64,000 nucleotides of DNA. Origin: Methylotenera sp. GTDB taxonomy: Bacteria; Pseudomonadota; Gammaproteobacteria; Burkholderiales; Methylophilaceae. Shown here in pieces: positions 46,271 to 56,778 of the stretch; position 1 is the stretch's first letter; the number at the start of each line of letters is the position of its first letter. The translations under genes and the position numbers were made by a program. The stretch is taken from positions 124,001-188,000 of the forward strand of contig NZ_JAQSDZ010000001.1 in assembly GCF_029946165.1 (NCBI RefSeq). Reading direction: 5' to 3'. Under the pieces are notes generated by a model. The model made no database searches, was not told where the DNA came from, and saw only the letters and a list, made by a program, of their open reading frames with translations.

Positions 46271-47719
46271 TTATTCTTCAGCTTTAATGTTGAATTGATG
46301 TTTTTCTAAGCGATAACGCATTGTCATACGCGTAATTCCAAGTTTGCGCGCCGCTCTGGACACATTATTATCAGACTCAGCCATTACTTTTAATAGAACT
46401 GCTTTTTCTACTTCATCCAATGTAGCTTGTGAGTTGAGAATTGTATTTTCAACGTGCTGGCTTGCCTCGAGCCGCGCTCTGTTCACAGGAAGTGCTAAAT
46501 CAACTTCAGTGATATTACCTTGATGAGACAACAACATGGCACGGCTCACTTGATGGCGCAACTCACGTACATTACCAGGCCAATGGTAACTTTTAATCAT
46601 AGCAATTGCATCGGTAGAGAAAACTGGCGATGCTAAACCATAGCGCCTCGAAGTCTGCGCGGCAAAATTCTTAGCCAACATCAAAACATCAGCAGCTCTT
46701 TCACGCAATGGCGGCATGGCAACACTCATGACATTTAAGCGGTAATATAAATCTTGTCTAAAACTACCAGTAAGCGACATTTCATGCAAATCGCGATTGG
46801 TGGCGGCAATAAACCTTGCAGGCACGGCACGTTCTTTGGTGGAGCCTATTCTGCGCACCATTCTGCGCTCAAGTACATTGAGCAACTTGGCTTGCAAGGC
46901 TAAAGGCAACTCACCAATTTCATCCAAAAAAAGTGTGCCATCTTCTGCCGCCTCTATTAATCCTGGACGCGTTGCTATTGCGCCCGTGAAAGCGCCCTTC
47001 TCGTGCCCAAACAGTTCGCTTTCCATTAAGTCTGGCGGCAAGGATGCACAATCAATATGCACAAATGGCTTATCGTTATTTTGACCGTTAATCTGACAAG
47101 ATAAATGCAACAGGCGCGCAGCAACATCTTTACCAGTCCCCGTTTCACCACTGATTAACACGGTAGGAGGCACGGTATCGGCGGCGACTAGTTGAGCAAT
47201 ACGTTGAATTTGCATTTTCACACTTTGCATTGCTGGGCTATCTCCCAACAACTCGACACCATCAATCGCATGTGCATTGCGTTGGCGGGAGTAATCCAAA
47301 CTATTACTTTGTATCGCTGAAGCCTCAGCCTTTTGAACAGATAATAATAGCTCTTCTAAATCAATCGGCTTTTTAAGATAGTCGATTGCGCCTTGTTTAA
47401 TGGCATTGACTGCATCACTAATCTCACCATGCGCAGTCATCACAATCACTGCAACATTTTTAGCGACTAAATCAGTCAGAAAATCTAAACCATTACCGTC
47501 AGGCAAACGCATATCAAGTAATACGATATCAGGAGAAAACTGTTTGAAAATAGTGCGCGCATCCTGCAAACTCTCAACATGCGCGCACTCATATCCTGCT
47601 TTCTGCAATCGACGCATCACTGCTCTAGCGAACAATACTTCATCTTCAACAATTAAAATTTTAGATTGTTGCTTTAGTAGTGCCGAGGTGTTACTCGGTG
47701 CGATATACGCTAATTGCAA
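46271..47719 (-). CDS. Sigma-54-dependent response regulator, NtrC family
   Basis: 482 residues from a TTG start with AAGGAAA five bases upstream. A receiver domain (about 20-135) holds the phospho-Asp in IVLLDMRLPDGNG; AAA+ (about 155-395) has Walker A GETGTGKDVAARLLH and the sigma-54 contact motif GAFTGA; a Fis-type HTH is at the end (NNVSRAARKLGITRMTMRYR). The receiver, ATPase and HTH are intact. No sensor kinase gene is adjacent. It lies 24 bases after the TonB receptor gene on the same strand and is probably co-transcribed, so it may sense or respond to receptor-linked nutrient status. Confidence 0.93.
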   Translation of the reverse strand: MQLAYIAPSNTSALLKQQSKILIVEDEVLFARAVMRRLQKAGYECAHVESLQDARTIFKQFSPDIVLLDMRLPDGNGLDFLTDLVAKNVAVIVMTAHGEISDAVNAIKQGAIDYLKKPIDLEELLLSVQKAEASAIQSNSLDYSRQRNAHAIDGVELLGDSPAMQSVKMQIQRIAQLVAADTVPPTVLISGETGTGKDVAARLLHLSCQINGQNNDKPFVHIDCASLPPDLMESELFGHEKGAFTGAIATRPGLIEAAEDGTLFLDEIGELPLALQAKLLNVLERRMVRRIGSTKERAVPARFIAATNRDLHEMSLTGSFRQDLYYRLNVMSVAMPPLRERAADVLMLAKNFAAQTSRRYGLASPVFSTDAIAMIKSYHWPGNVRELRHQVSRAMLLSHQGNITEVDLALPVNRARLEASQHVENTILNSQATLDEVEKAVLLKVMAESDNNVSRAARKLGITRMTMRYRLEKHQFNIKAEE

Positions 47720-47743
47720 AATATTTCCTTAATCTATCAGAAG

Positions 47744-50143
47744 TTATTTTTTGCCGCCAAACTCATAACGTGCACCAATCCAGCCTGCACGTGGTGCGCC
47801 TGGCATTACCATTTTAGATGGTTCGTCGCCACCTGAAAATGCGCCATTTTCAATCCAGTTTTCTCCAAACTGACCACCTGTGGCATATTCTTTATCAAAA
47901 ATATTAATTGCCTTAGCAAATACTTGCCAGCCAGTTTTACCAAATTTATAGCGTGTATCCAAATTCACGATAGTATAGCCGCCAATTTTTCCGCTATTTT
48001 GCACGTGGTCTGGATCACCATCATTCGCACGATGATTGTTATTTTCATTACCACGAACATAAACGTCAGAGAACAGATTGATATTGCTACCAATTGTCCA
48101 GTTAGGTGTAGCTTGATATTGCATGCGCAATTTTAGCGCATGCTCAGGCAAGTTTGCTAAGCGATCGCCTTTTTTCACTAAGATTGTATTGCCATCAGAA
48201 GTTGAATTTAGCGCATTGGTAAGTTCTAGGCCCGTTTCGTAAGTGGCTTGTAAATAGCTATAGCCTGCCTTCCAACTTAATAAACCTAAATTACCAGAAA
48301 GCCCTGCATCTAATCCCATACGGCGGGTCTTACCTACGTTATCGAAATAACCCATACCATTGGTAGCATTAGTTGAGATAAACTGGATATCGTCATGATT
48401 AACTGTGTGGTAAACAGAGGCTGACCATTTAGTGTCTGAAATTAAATTACCACGGGCACCTAATTCAAAAGTTTTTGAAACAACTTTTTCCAGTGGAGGG
48501 TCACCCGCCATTGCATTTGGCAATTTACATGGCACATTTGGATTTGCACAGCCTAACTCCATCGAAGTTGGTGCACGCATGCCTTCATTATAAGATCCAT
48601 ATACAGATAAATCTTTAGTAGGGGTAAAACTCAAACCTACTGCGGGGTTAAAGCGGCTGAAAGTATGATTACCTGAAAGCGTGACATCTTCAAATACTCC
48701 AGGTGAAACTTCTTCAATCGAGCCCTTAGGACTGATTTTGTCGGTATTTTTAACATTAATATGATTGTAGCGACCTGAAAGGGTTAAATGCCACAAGTTA
48801 TTTAATGACAATGTATCTGTCCCAAACAAGCCCCAACTACGAGTTTTACCAAGTAAGTCTACCTCAGCATCTGTATTTTCAATACCTGTACCATCGACAC
48901 CACGCGAGCTATTAATAACTCCAAATTCAGAGGATTGATTAAATTTTATGCGTGATTGATCATAGCCCAAGCCTACAATGAATTGATTTTGCTTTTGCAT
49001 TAAAGGTTGATTGAACGCCAGCTGTGTATTGAAACCGTAGCCTTTTTGGTCTGTTTTGCTCCGATTTAGCGCTCCACTACAAAATTCATCCGCATCGCCA
49101 CCAGTGTTGGCTAAACAATCAGCATCATTTCCAGCAATATCAACATCCAGCTCATAATCATCATTCACATCGCCATTCAAAGTGTTGCGCTTTGATTTAC
49201 GATAATAAGTATTTGCAGTTAACTGTACGTCATCATTAAACCAATGACTACCGTTAAGATTGAAAAATGAAAGTGTATTTTTTGTTTGGTCAGGTTTGGT
49301 ATTGATGGCTTCACGACCGAACTGGTCTATTAACTCTTTTTGCACTAAACCATTACCAATCATGTCGTTATCAGCACCTGTATAACTTAACTCCACACGT
49401 GTTGCATCATTTTGCCAGCCTAATTTACCAAATACTTGTTTGACTTCTGTTGGCGAACTGTCGCGCCAGCCATTTTCGTCAAAATAATTACCAGAAATAA
49501 AATAATCTACTGAGTTATCAGTAGAAACGCCACCAAATTCAGCTGCTACATTTTTGCGCGCCCATGAACCATAGCTTGCTTCAATGCCGCCACCTTGGTG
49601 TGTACGGCCATTTTTTGTTTGTACTGATAACGCCCCGCCTAAAGTGTTTAAACCAAATACTGGATTAGACCCTGGCATCAAGTTCATGCCAGCAATTGCA
49701 TTCACTGGAATTAAATCCCAATTTACAGCATCTCCAAAAGGCTCATTTACTCGCACACCATCTTGAAATACAGAAAGACCTTGTGGCGTACCCAAAAGTG
49801 GAGAAGCCGTGAACCCATGAAACAAAATATCTGGTTGATATGGGTTATTTTGGGTTTCGTTTACGCTCACTCCCAACATGTTATTGTTCATAAAATCAGC
49901 AATTGTCTGATTATTTTGTTGTTGCAAATCCTTAGCTTTCACTGTTTGTACGTTAGATGGAATTTTCTCTAAAGGCAAACCCACTCCAGCTAATGGCGTA
50001 GTGCCAATCACTTCAATTTTACCCAGTTCAATCACTTCAGCTTTATTTTCCGCCATTGCCATTTGCGGCATGGCATAAGCCCCTAAAATTGCGACCAATA
50101 TTAATTTTGGTGTCATGTTTTTTTGTTGTAATGAAATTTGCAT
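47744..50143 (-). CDS. TonB-dependent outer membrane receptor
   Basis: 799 residues. A signal peptide (MTPKLILVAILGAYAMPQMA) ends near AMA-EN, followed by a TonB-box-like stretch and plug domain (about 45-165: FHGFTASPLLGTPQGLSVFQ, NPVFGLNTLGGALSVQTKNG). A 22-strand type barrel follows. The end is GWIGARYEFGGKK. The ligand is unknown: no siderophore- or B12-specific neighbour is present, and I see no riboswitch upstream. RBS AGGGGA precedes the ATG. Confidence 0.93.
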   Translation of the reverse strand: MQISLQQKNMTPKLILVAILGAYAMPQMAMAENKAEVIELGKIEVIGTTPLAGVGLPLEKIPSNVQTVKAKDLQQQNNQTIADFMNNNMLGVSVNETQNNPYQPDILFHGFTASPLLGTPQGLSVFQDGVRVNEPFGDAVNWDLIPVNAIAGMNLMPGSNPVFGLNTLGGALSVQTKNGRTHQGGGIEASYGSWARKNVAAEFGGVSTDNSVDYFISGNYFDENGWRDSSPTEVKQVFGKLGWQNDATRVELSYTGADNDMIGNGLVQKELIDQFGREAINTKPDQTKNTLSFFNLNGSHWFNDDVQLTANTYYRKSKRNTLNGDVNDDYELDVDIAGNDADCLANTGGDADEFCSGALNRSKTDQKGYGFNTQLAFNQPLMQKQNQFIVGLGYDQSRIKFNQSSEFGVINSSRGVDGTGIENTDAEVDLLGKTRSWGLFGTDTLSLNNLWHLTLSGRYNHINVKNTDKISPKGSIEEVSPGVFEDVTLSGNHTFSRFNPAVGLSFTPTKDLSVYGSYNEGMRAPTSMELGCANPNVPCKLPNAMAGDPPLEKVVSKTFELGARGNLISDTKWSASVYHTVNHDDIQFISTNATNGMGYFDNVGKTRRMGLDAGLSGNLGLLSWKAGYSYLQATYETGLELTNALNSTSDGNTILVKKGDRLANLPEHALKLRMQYQATPNWTIGSNINLFSDVYVRGNENNNHRANDGDPDHVQNSGKIGGYTIVNLDTRYKFGKTGWQVFAKAINIFDKEYATGGQFGENWIENGAFSGGDEPSKMVMPGAPRAGWIGARYEFGGKK

Positions 50144-50284
50144 GCGATCCCCTAAGTTAGATGTATTTCAGCCGTATTGAATAAGCAAAATACATTCCTC
50201 AAACTTAATTTTATAAAATAATCAATATAATCAGATAGTAAAGATTAGCCCTGAGGTTAGATAAAAATTGTACACATAAAAACT

Positions 50285-50341
50285 GGTTGTATACAGCCAA
50301 TAATTGGTCAATTTGTGGCCAATTATTGGCTGTATACAACC
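50285..50341 (-). terminator. Perfect 23-bp inverted repeat downstream of the permease gene
   Basis: Arms at 50285-50307 and 50319-50341 are exact inverse complements, beginning GGTTGTATACAGCC, with an 11-base loop. On the minus strand a short T run (GTTTTTATG) follows, so it can end the transporter transcript. The stem is unusually long. Confidence 0.75.
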
Positions 50342-50348
50342 ATATTTA

Positions 50349-52856
50349 TTAAATACTGTTGAGTAGCTGTCTTGCTGGAACATTCAAAAATCCACGTAAA
50401 CCAAGCCAAGCGGCAAGCGGGATAATGAAGGCAGCTATTAGGGTGATGCCTAATGCAAGCGTTGCATTAAACTGAAAAGGAATATTTAATATCTGAGCGT
50501 TGATATAGTAAGCCAACAGGTTAGCGGCAACAGTCGCAATCAACGCGGACACCAAGCCAATACAAGCAAACTCTGCAATGTAAGCAATACTCACTTGGCG
50601 ACGAGATGCGCCGAATACACGCATCAGCGTGGCTTCGGCAATACGTTCTTCTCGGGTGGCGATTAGAGCTGCGTAAAGTACCGCTAAACCCGCAAGCAAG
50701 CTAAAAGCGAAGACGTACTCTATGGTACTGCTCATTTTTTGCATAATGCCGCGTACTTGCTGCATAAGTGCGGCAACATCAATCACCGTCAAATTAGGGT
50801 AGTTTCGTATCAGTTGATTCATCGCCGCATCTGTACCAATGGGCAAGTGAAAACTGCTAATGTAGTTTGCAGAATAATTATCTAATACGCCGGGCGGTGT
50901 AACAGCAAAGAAGTTAGCTCGCATCGTGTCCCAATCTACTTTTCTTAGACTAGTGACAGTAAGTGTAAGTTGATCTCCAGCTACGTCAAAGATTAGCTTA
51001 TCGCCCAATTGAATACCAAGGGTTTTTGCCAAGTCTTGCTCTATGGATAAATAAGGTTTGCCGTATTCTTCGGGCGTCCACCAGCGACCTGACAACAATT
51101 GGTTGTCACTTTGCATTTCGGCAGTCCAAGACAAATTAAACTCACGCTCAGCAAGGCGTTTGGCACGTTCGTCTTGCCATTGTGTTGCGTTAATCTCTTT
51201 ACCGTTTTTACTAATCAAACGACCACGCACCATAGGAAAAATGCTTCCGCCTTTGATTTCCTGTTTCAGAAAAAACTGCTTAATGCCATCGATTTGGCTG
51301 GGCTGAATATTAATAATAAAGCGATTAGGCGCATCAATCGGTAATGATGCCTGCCAGTTGCGAATTAAATCTCCACGTATCAAAGCTAGCAACATCAACA
51401 CCATCAAGCCCATACTGAAACCTATCATCTGCACCGTAGATAATCCAAATCGGCGCTTAAGCCCTAGCACCCCAAGCTTCATATCGTTCAGCACCTGACT
51501 TTTCGGCGACAACATGAACAAACGGTTCGCCAAAGTAACCAACACATAAGAAAAACCAACAATCGCTATGCACAGCAATGCTAAAGCGACCATCGTCGAA
51601 GCTGCTAATTTAACATCACGTGCTTGCCAAAAAATCATCGCACACATCACTAATGCTGCAGGTAGAAACTTAGCTTGTGCTGAAATTGGTTGAGCCAGCG
51701 TTTCGCGGCGTAAAATATTCATAGCTGTTAAGTTTCGCATTTGCCAAGCATGCGGCAACACCACTGCAAACATCATGGCAATACTAGCTGCTAAACCTAT
51801 AAACACAGGGGAGCTAGAAGCTGGTGGAAGTGACTCTAAAAACAAGCTACCCGCTAATGTTGCCAAACCAAACTGCGCTATGAACCCAAGTAACACGCCC
51901 AACAAAGCACTAAAAAATGCAATTAAAATGGTTTGTATGGCTAACACTTGCAACACCGTACTTTTTGAAGCGCCAAAACAACGCATTAAGGCAAAGGTAT
52001 CTAAACTTTGTTTGATGTAAGGCAAGCTGGAAAGCAACATGGCGACCATGGCTAAAATCACGCTGACCATAGCGGATAAGCCTAAAAATTGTTGCGCCTT
52101 GTCTAAAGCGGATTTAATTTCAGGGCGCGCATTTCGCACATCTTGTATTTTCTCGCCTCGGCTTAATGAAGACTTGTTTTGTGCGTTGTATTGATTGATT
52201 TTTTGCGGGCTAGCAGCGAGTAGTAACTGATATTTCACTCGGCTGCCATACTGAATCAACTTGGTGGAAGGCAAATCAGCGGCATTCATCATTAGGCGCG
52301 GAGCAAAGCCAAACATGTCTCCACCACGGGATGGCTCGCGTACCAATATTGCACTGATAAGCAACTTGCGCTCACCTACTTCAACATCATCACCCACCTT
52401 AATATTCAGTAAGTTTGCAAGTCTGGGTTCGATCCAAACCTCACCCTGCTTAGGAGAGGTTTTAACTACTACGCCTACATCAGTGACATGTTTGCCTAAA
52501 GTTAAATCACCCCTCAATGGAAAGGCTTGTTCAACCGCCTTGATTTCCGCGAGTTGACTGCCTTCACCAAACACCACCATGCTAGAAAACTCATAAGTTT
52601 TAGCGGTTTCTATGCCTTGTTTTTCTGCGCTAATTAACAACGCATCGGGTATAGCATGATCTGCAATCACAGCAATATCGCCACCTAGCAATAAGCCTCC
52701 TTGCTGATTTAAGGCAGTCTCTACGCGTTGCGTAAAGAAGCCAATCGCGGAAATAGCTGTTACTGCTAAAACTAAGGAAAAAACCAGCACCCTCAATGCG
52801 CCAGAACGCCACAAGCTGAGCGTTTGTGTCCAAGCCAACCTAATACTTAAACTCAT
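50349..52856 (-). CDS. ABC transporter permease, FtsX/YbbP type
   Basis: 835 residues. An N-terminal span (VLVFSLVLAVTAISAIGFF) is followed by a MacB-like periplasmic core domain and FtsX domain 1 (about 265-370, LDTFALMRCFGASKSTVLQV). Further spans, a second periplasmic region and FtsX domain 2 (about 705-825, EATLMRVFGASRRQV) follow. YbbP-type permeases with YbbA ATPases are thought to extract or release envelope lipids or lipoproteins, not to import. The start overlaps the ATPase gene end (ATGA type), so the two are coupled. Confidence 0.9.
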   Translation of the reverse strand: MSLSIRLAWTQTLSLWRSGALRVLVFSLVLAVTAISAIGFFTQRVETALNQQGGLLLGGDIAVIADHAIPDALLISAEKQGIETAKTYEFSSMVVFGEGSQLAEIKAVEQAFPLRGDLTLGKHVTDVGVVVKTSPKQGEVWIEPRLANLLNIKVGDDVEVGERKLLISAILVREPSRGGDMFGFAPRLMMNAADLPSTKLIQYGSRVKYQLLLAASPQKINQYNAQNKSSLSRGEKIQDVRNARPEIKSALDKAQQFLGLSAMVSVILAMVAMLLSSLPYIKQSLDTFALMRCFGASKSTVLQVLAIQTILIAFFSALLGVLLGFIAQFGLATLAGSLFLESLPPASSSPVFIGLAASIAMMFAVVLPHAWQMRNLTAMNILRRETLAQPISAQAKFLPAALVMCAMIFWQARDVKLAASTMVALALLCIAIVGFSYVLVTLANRLFMLSPKSQVLNDMKLGVLGLKRRFGLSTVQMIGFSMGLMVLMLLALIRGDLIRNWQASLPIDAPNRFIINIQPSQIDGIKQFFLKQEIKGGSIFPMVRGRLISKNGKEINATQWQDERAKRLAEREFNLSWTAEMQSDNQLLSGRWWTPEEYGKPYLSIEQDLAKTLGIQLGDKLIFDVAGDQLTLTVTSLRKVDWDTMRANFFAVTPPGVLDNYSANYISSFHLPIGTDAAMNQLIRNYPNLTVIDVAALMQQVRGIMQKMSSTIEYVFAFSLLAGLAVLYAALIATREERIAEATLMRVFGASRRQVSIAYIAEFACIGLVSALIATVAANLLAYYINAQILNIPFQFNATLALGITLIAAFIIPLAAWLGLRGFLNVPARQLLNSI

Positions 52857-53578
52857 GCTGTAGCCAAATCTGTTTGCTCAGTTAACACACCATTTTCAAG
52901 CTTTAGTTGACGCTGGCATCGGTTTGCCAAATGCACATCATGGGTGACTAAAACCAAAGTTGTACCCGCCTCCATATTCATTTTGAATAACAGCTCAATG
53001 ATGATCTGTCCTGTTGAGTTATCCAAATTCCCGGTAGGCTCATCTGCAAACAAAATGGCTGGTTGAGTGGCAAAGGCACGCGCAATAGCCACGCGCTGTT
53101 GCTCGCCACCTGAAAGCTGCTTCGGGTAATGTTGCACGCGCGCGCTCAAACCTACTTTAGCTAAGGCCTCAAGGCTCAGCTCTTTTGCGTTAGCTTGGCC
53201 TTTCAATTGCAATGGCAACATGACATTTTCTAAAGCTGTGAGTGATGGTAGCAACTGGAATGACTGGAATATAAACCCCATACTTTTGGCACGTACTGCT
53301 GCTCTGCCGTCTTCATCTAAACCACTAAATGGATTGTTTTGAATTTGAACGCTACCACTACTTGGAATGTCCAACCCTGCAAGCAAGCTGAGTAAGGTAG
53401 ATTTACCAGAACCTGAGCTACCGATAATGGCAATTTGCTCGCCATTAAAAATAGATAAATTTAAATCCCGTAAAACCTGAATATGGTTATCATGACTAAC
53501 GAATTCATATGTTAAATTTTGTGCTTGGATTATTGTCGCTTGGCTTATTTTTGTTTGCATAGCAGGAGGTTGTTGCAT
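52853..53578 (-). CDS. ABC transporter ATP-binding protein, YbbA type
   Basis: About 241 residues from the ATG at 53578; a TTG three bases upstream is possible. GGAAA lies at a good distance. Walker A GSSGSGKSTLLSLLAGLD, Q-loop MGFIFQSFQLLPSLTALENV, signature LSGGEQQRVAIARAFA, Walker B ILFADEPTGNLD and H-loop VLVTHDVHLA. It pairs with the overlapping FtsX-type permease. Divergent from tesA with essentially no space between the starts, the arrangement known for ybbA/tesA. Confidence 0.93.
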   Translation of the reverse strand: MQQPPAMQTKISQATIIQAQNLTYEFVSHDNHIQVLRDLNLSIFNGEQIAIIGSSGSGKSTLLSLLAGLDIPSSGSVQIQNNPFSGLDEDGRAAVRAKSMGFIFQSFQLLPSLTALENVMLPLQLKGQANAKELSLEALAKVGLSARVQHYPKQLSGGEQQRVAIARAFATQPAILFADEPTGNLDNSTGQIIIELLFKMNMEAGTTLVLVTHDVHLANRCQRQLKLENGVLTEQTDLATA

Positions 53579-53580
53579 CA

Positions 53581-54285
53581 ATGTTTTTCCACTTATTATT
53601 AATTTTAAAAAAGCTAAATTCTAAACTTAAACAATCAAAACCAGTGCAATCTAAATTATGGTTACGAAAGTTACTTTGCATTAGTCTACTGAGTTTCAGT
53701 TTCGTTGCATCCATTTCACAGGCAAACGCCGCTAATCCTAAAATTTTAGTTTATGGCGATAGCTTATCTGCCGCATACGGAATTGCGAAATCTCAAGGTT
53801 GGGTAGCACTCTTACAAAAAAAGTTGGCAGATCAGCATTATCAATACGATGTGATTAATGCCAGCATTAGCGGAGAAACCACAAGCGGCGGTTTAACTAG
53901 ATTAGAAACAGCGCTTTCAAAAGTACAACCCAATATCATTATTATAGAGCTCGGTGCTAACGACGGTTTACGCGGTTTACCCGTAAAAGACATGACTGAG
54001 AACCTTGATACCATGATTACACAAAGCAAGAAAGCCAATGCAAAAATACTGTTAATCGGCATGAAAATACCGCCTAACTATGGTCCTAAATATACAGAGG
54101 CTTTCAGCAACACATACCCTGATTTAAGCCTGCAACATAAAGTTTCGTTAGTGCCATTTTTGCTAGAAAATGTTGCAGCCCAACCAAAACTAATTCAAGA
54201 CGATGGTTTGCATCCGAATGTGTCAGGGCAGCCGATTATTCTTGATAATATTTGGCCAAAGCTTAAGCCATTACTTAAACGATGA
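53581..54285 (+). CDS. tesA: Arylesterase / acyl-CoA thioesterase I (GDSL family)
   Basis: 234 residues. AGGAGG lies 11 bases before the ATG. A long basic N-terminus leads into a signal peptide (LLCISLLSFSFVASISQANA), so the enzyme is periplasmic. SGNH blocks: ILVYGDSLSAAYGI (Ser), SISGETTSGG (Gly), LGANDGLRG (Asn), DDGLHPN (Asp-His). Hydrolyses thioesters, esters and lysophospholipids. Divergent from the YbbA/YbbP-type transporter, which supports a role in envelope lipid turnover. Confidence 0.93.
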   Translation: MFFHLLLILKKLNSKLKQSKPVQSKLWLRKLLCISLLSFSFVASISQANAANPKILVYGDSLSAAYGIAKSQGWVALLQKKLADQHYQYDVINASISGETTSGGLTRLETALSKVQPNIIIIELGANDGLRGLPVKDMTENLDTMITQSKKANAKILLIGMKIPPNYGPKYTEAFSNTYPDLSLQHKVSLVPFLLENVAAQPKLIQDDGLHPNVSGQPIILDNIWPKLKPLLKR

Positions 54286-54300
54286 TTACGTGGTTCAGAC

Positions 54301-55671
54301 CTAAATATCTTGCCAAATAATATCTATTCCAAGTTCACCTTCGCCAGCTCGCAGCTCATGCGTTATGCCAATATTTGGCACTAAGGCTAAAGTATCATGC
54401 CAATATATAAGGGGTAAATACTCACGCTGCCAAGGTGGAATATTGGCTTCTTGCAGTAGATGTTTAAGCGTTCTAGTTGGCCTTAGTACATCTGGCTTAA
54501 AGCGCTCACCGCCATCCCGATTTGTGATTCTCAGCTTAGTCATGCCATGCTTTAGCGCCAGGCCTGAGCCTATCACTTGCTTAAAATGTAACTGACCGCC
54601 ATTGGGTAAGTCTAAATGCGACTCCCCATTCCAAGTCATATCAAACGTCTCGACTACACGTTCAGCGCATAAATAAGCGCGTTGTTGATAGCGCTTTAAA
54701 CTTAAGTGTTGTAACTGGATATTGATATTGGCATCAGCCTTAGCATTGAATAACTGCAAAATAATTTCATTCAAATGCTCAGAGGTTGGCATGGAGAGTT
54801 GGTTTTGTGCAAACCACCAGCGTAGTAGATTTTTGGCGCGCGGAAGGTCTAAGCTGGTTAAACCTTGCAAACATAGGCTGTTGTTTTGCAATAAATTAAC
54901 AGCGTCAATTCTCGCTAAACTATCCAGCAATTCATTCGCTTCAGCCAAGTGTGAGGCCGTTCGTGCAAGCACTGATTTAACTGAAGGATAACGATTCGCC
55001 AGAATGGGGAGGATACCATGCCGCACAAAATTGCGCTCGTATTGGGTATTCTCGTTGCTCTCATCGTTACACCACGAAATATTATGCTGCTCCGCATAAT
55101 CCTGCAACGTTTGGCGCGACACATCAAGCAAGGGACGCATTAAGCGCCTAGCTTCATCTATTGCCGCCATAGAGGCCATGCCTTTTACACCAGCGCCTCT
55201 AAACATTTGTAAAAGCAACGTTTCAGCTTGGTCATCTTGATGATGCGCTGTGACGATAAAATCTAGTGCAATTTCATTAAGCTTACAATCAAACAACGCC
55301 TCATAGCGCAACTGCCTAGCAGCTGCCTCTATGCCAAGTTTAGAACTTGGATCGAGCTGAACATATACAACTTCAATTGGCACATTCAAAAGCTCACATT
55401 GTTGCGTGCAGAAGTCCGCCCAAGCATCGGCATTTTGGCTTAAACCATGATGCACATGCATGGCATGCAACTCGAAAGAGTTAGATTGTTTCGCTGCAAC
55501 AAGCAAATGCAACAGCACTGTAGAATCTAAGCCGCCACTTAACGCCAACAACAGGCGCTGATTGGGCTTTAAGTGGCGACCTAGAAATTGATTGAGTTGT
55601 GAAAGTAAAGGATGAGTTACAAGAGCTGTAACTTTCTTGCTATTTTTCAGCGACTTCTTTGTATTTGCCAT
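54301..55671 (-). CDS. tilS: tRNA(Ile)-lysidine synthase
   Basis: 456 residues. Adds lysine to C34 of tRNA-Ile(CAU) so that it reads AUA. P-loop [19 protein letters not shown]-PPase blocks [19 protein letters not shown] and [15 protein letters not shown], then the middle and C-terminal domains ([20 protein letters not shown]). Its start overlaps the end of accA by 32 bases, so translation is probably coupled. Essential in most bacteria. Confidence 0.95.
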   Translation of the reverse strand: MANTKKSLKNSKKVTALVTHPLLSQLNQFLGRHLKPNQRLLLALSGGLDSTVLLHLLVAAKQSNSFELHAMHVHHGLSQNADAWADFCTQQCELLNVPIEVVYVQLDPSSKLGIEAAARQLRYEALFDCKLNEIALDFIVTAHHQDDQAETLLLQMFRGAGVKGMASMAAIDEARRLMRPLLDVSRQTLQDYAEQHNISWCNDESNENTQYERNFVRHGILPILANRYPSVKSVLARTASHLAEANELLDSLARIDAVNLLQNNSLCLQGLTSLDLPRAKNLLRWWFAQNQLSMPTSEHLNEIILQLFNAKADANINIQLQHLSLKRYQQRAYLCAERVVETFDMTWNGESHLDLPNGGQLHFKQVIGSGLALKHGMTKLRITNRDGGERFKPDVLRPTRTLKHLLQEANIPPWQREYLPLIYWHDTLALVPNIGITHELRAGEGELGIDIIWQDI

Positions 55672-56611
55672 AGCCCATTAAGCGCTCATAACGGCTAACC
55701 AGTAAAGTCTTAATTGATTTTGGCTTTAATTTGGCGAGCTCTTCTTTTAGTGCAACACGTAAAGTTTCCATCACCACTTCTGGCGCACGATGTGAGCCGC
55801 CTAATGGTTCAGCCACTATACGGTCTATCAAACCTAATGCTTTAAGACGCGTTGCGGTTATAGCCAAAGACTCTGCAGCAATGGAAGCTTTATCTGCACT
55901 CTTATACAGAATAGAAGCACACCCTTCAGGTGAAATAACCGAGTAAGTACCATATTGCAACATTAACAATTGGTCGACCACACCTAAAGCCAACGCACCA
56001 CCAGAGCCACCTTCGCCAATAATTACACCGATAATAGGTGTTTCAAGCTCAGCCATCACATAAAGATTACGTGCAATCGCTTCTGATTGGCCGCGCTCTT
56101 CGGCACCAATACCAGGATAAGCGCCAGGAGTATCAATCAAGGTAATGATAGGAATATGGAATTTTTCAGCCAAGCGGAATAAGCGTAGCGCTTTACGGTA
56201 ACCTTCAGGGCGAGGCATACCAAAGTTACGGTATTGGCGCTCTTTTACATCCCGACCTTTTTGGTGACCAATCACCATCACGGGCTGACCTTCAAATTTT
56301 GCCAAACCGCCTACAATCGCAGGATCGTCTGCATAAGCTCTATCGCCATGCAGCTCTTCAAAGTCAGTAAATAAAGCCTTGATATAGTCTAAAGTGTAAG
56401 GACGTTGTGGATGACGCGCCAACTGCGAAATTTGCCATGCAGTTAAATTACCATAAATATCTTCAGATAATTTTTTATTTTTCTTTTCTAATGCAATAAG
56501 CTCTTTAGAAATATCCAAAGCATCATTGTCATCGTGCGCTGACTGTAAACCTTCAATTCTGGCTTCAAGTTCTGCGATAGGTTGTTCAAAATCTAAATAA
56601 CTTATTTTCAT
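55640..56611 (-). CDS. accA: Acetyl-CoA carboxylase carboxyltransferase subunit alpha
   Basis: 323 residues. With AccD it transfers CO2 from carboxybiotin to acetyl-CoA. Blocks: [82 protein letters not shown] and the oxyanion region [15 protein letters not shown]. The order dnaE-accA-tilS is widely conserved in proteobacteria. accD is not in the window. Confidence 0.97.
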   Translation of the reverse strand: MKISYLDFEQPIAELEARIEGLQSAHDDNDALDISKELIALEKKNKKLSEDIYGNLTAWQISQLARHPQRPYTLDYIKALFTDFEELHGDRAYADDPAIVGGLAKFEGQPVMVIGHQKGRDVKERQYRNFGMPRPEGYRKALRLFRLAEKFHIPIITLIDTPGAYPGIGAEERGQSEAIARNLYVMAELETPIIGVIIGEGGSGGALALGVVDQLLMLQYGTYSVISPEGCASILYKSADKASIAAESLAITATRLKALGLIDRIVAEPLGGSHRAPEVVMETLRVALKEELAKLKPKSIKTLLVSRYERLMGYGKYKEVAEK

Positions 56612-56652
56612 ATATTTAACTCAATAATCGTAACTTATTTCTTAAAGACTAT

Positions 56653-56776
56653 ATTCATCAATGCATTCGCATTAAGACAAGGCGCTTATTCAGATAGTGT
56701 TGTTGAGTTTCGTAGACAGTACAACTAGTACGGCAAGACCCAACAACGCAGTATTAATTCGAATGCATTGATGAAT
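56653..56776. mobile_element. MITE-like palindromic element between dnaE and accA
   Basis: Terminal arms ATTCATCAATGCATTCG (56653-56669) and CGAATGCATTGATGAAT (56760-56776) are exact inverse complements. With two mismatches the pairing extends to 26 bp. Inside are a second pair GTTGTTG/CAACAAC (56699-56705, 56741-56747) and a small GTAC-AACTA-GTAC hairpin. It has no ORF. Its right end stops three bases before the dnaE stop codon position. It fills most of the 167-base gap. Confidence 0.6.
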
Positions 56777-56778
56777 GT

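Noticed and set aside
50144-50284. Cobalamin or other riboswitch upstream of the TonB receptor
   Set aside because: The 140-base leader is AT-rich and shows none of the conserved riboswitch cores.
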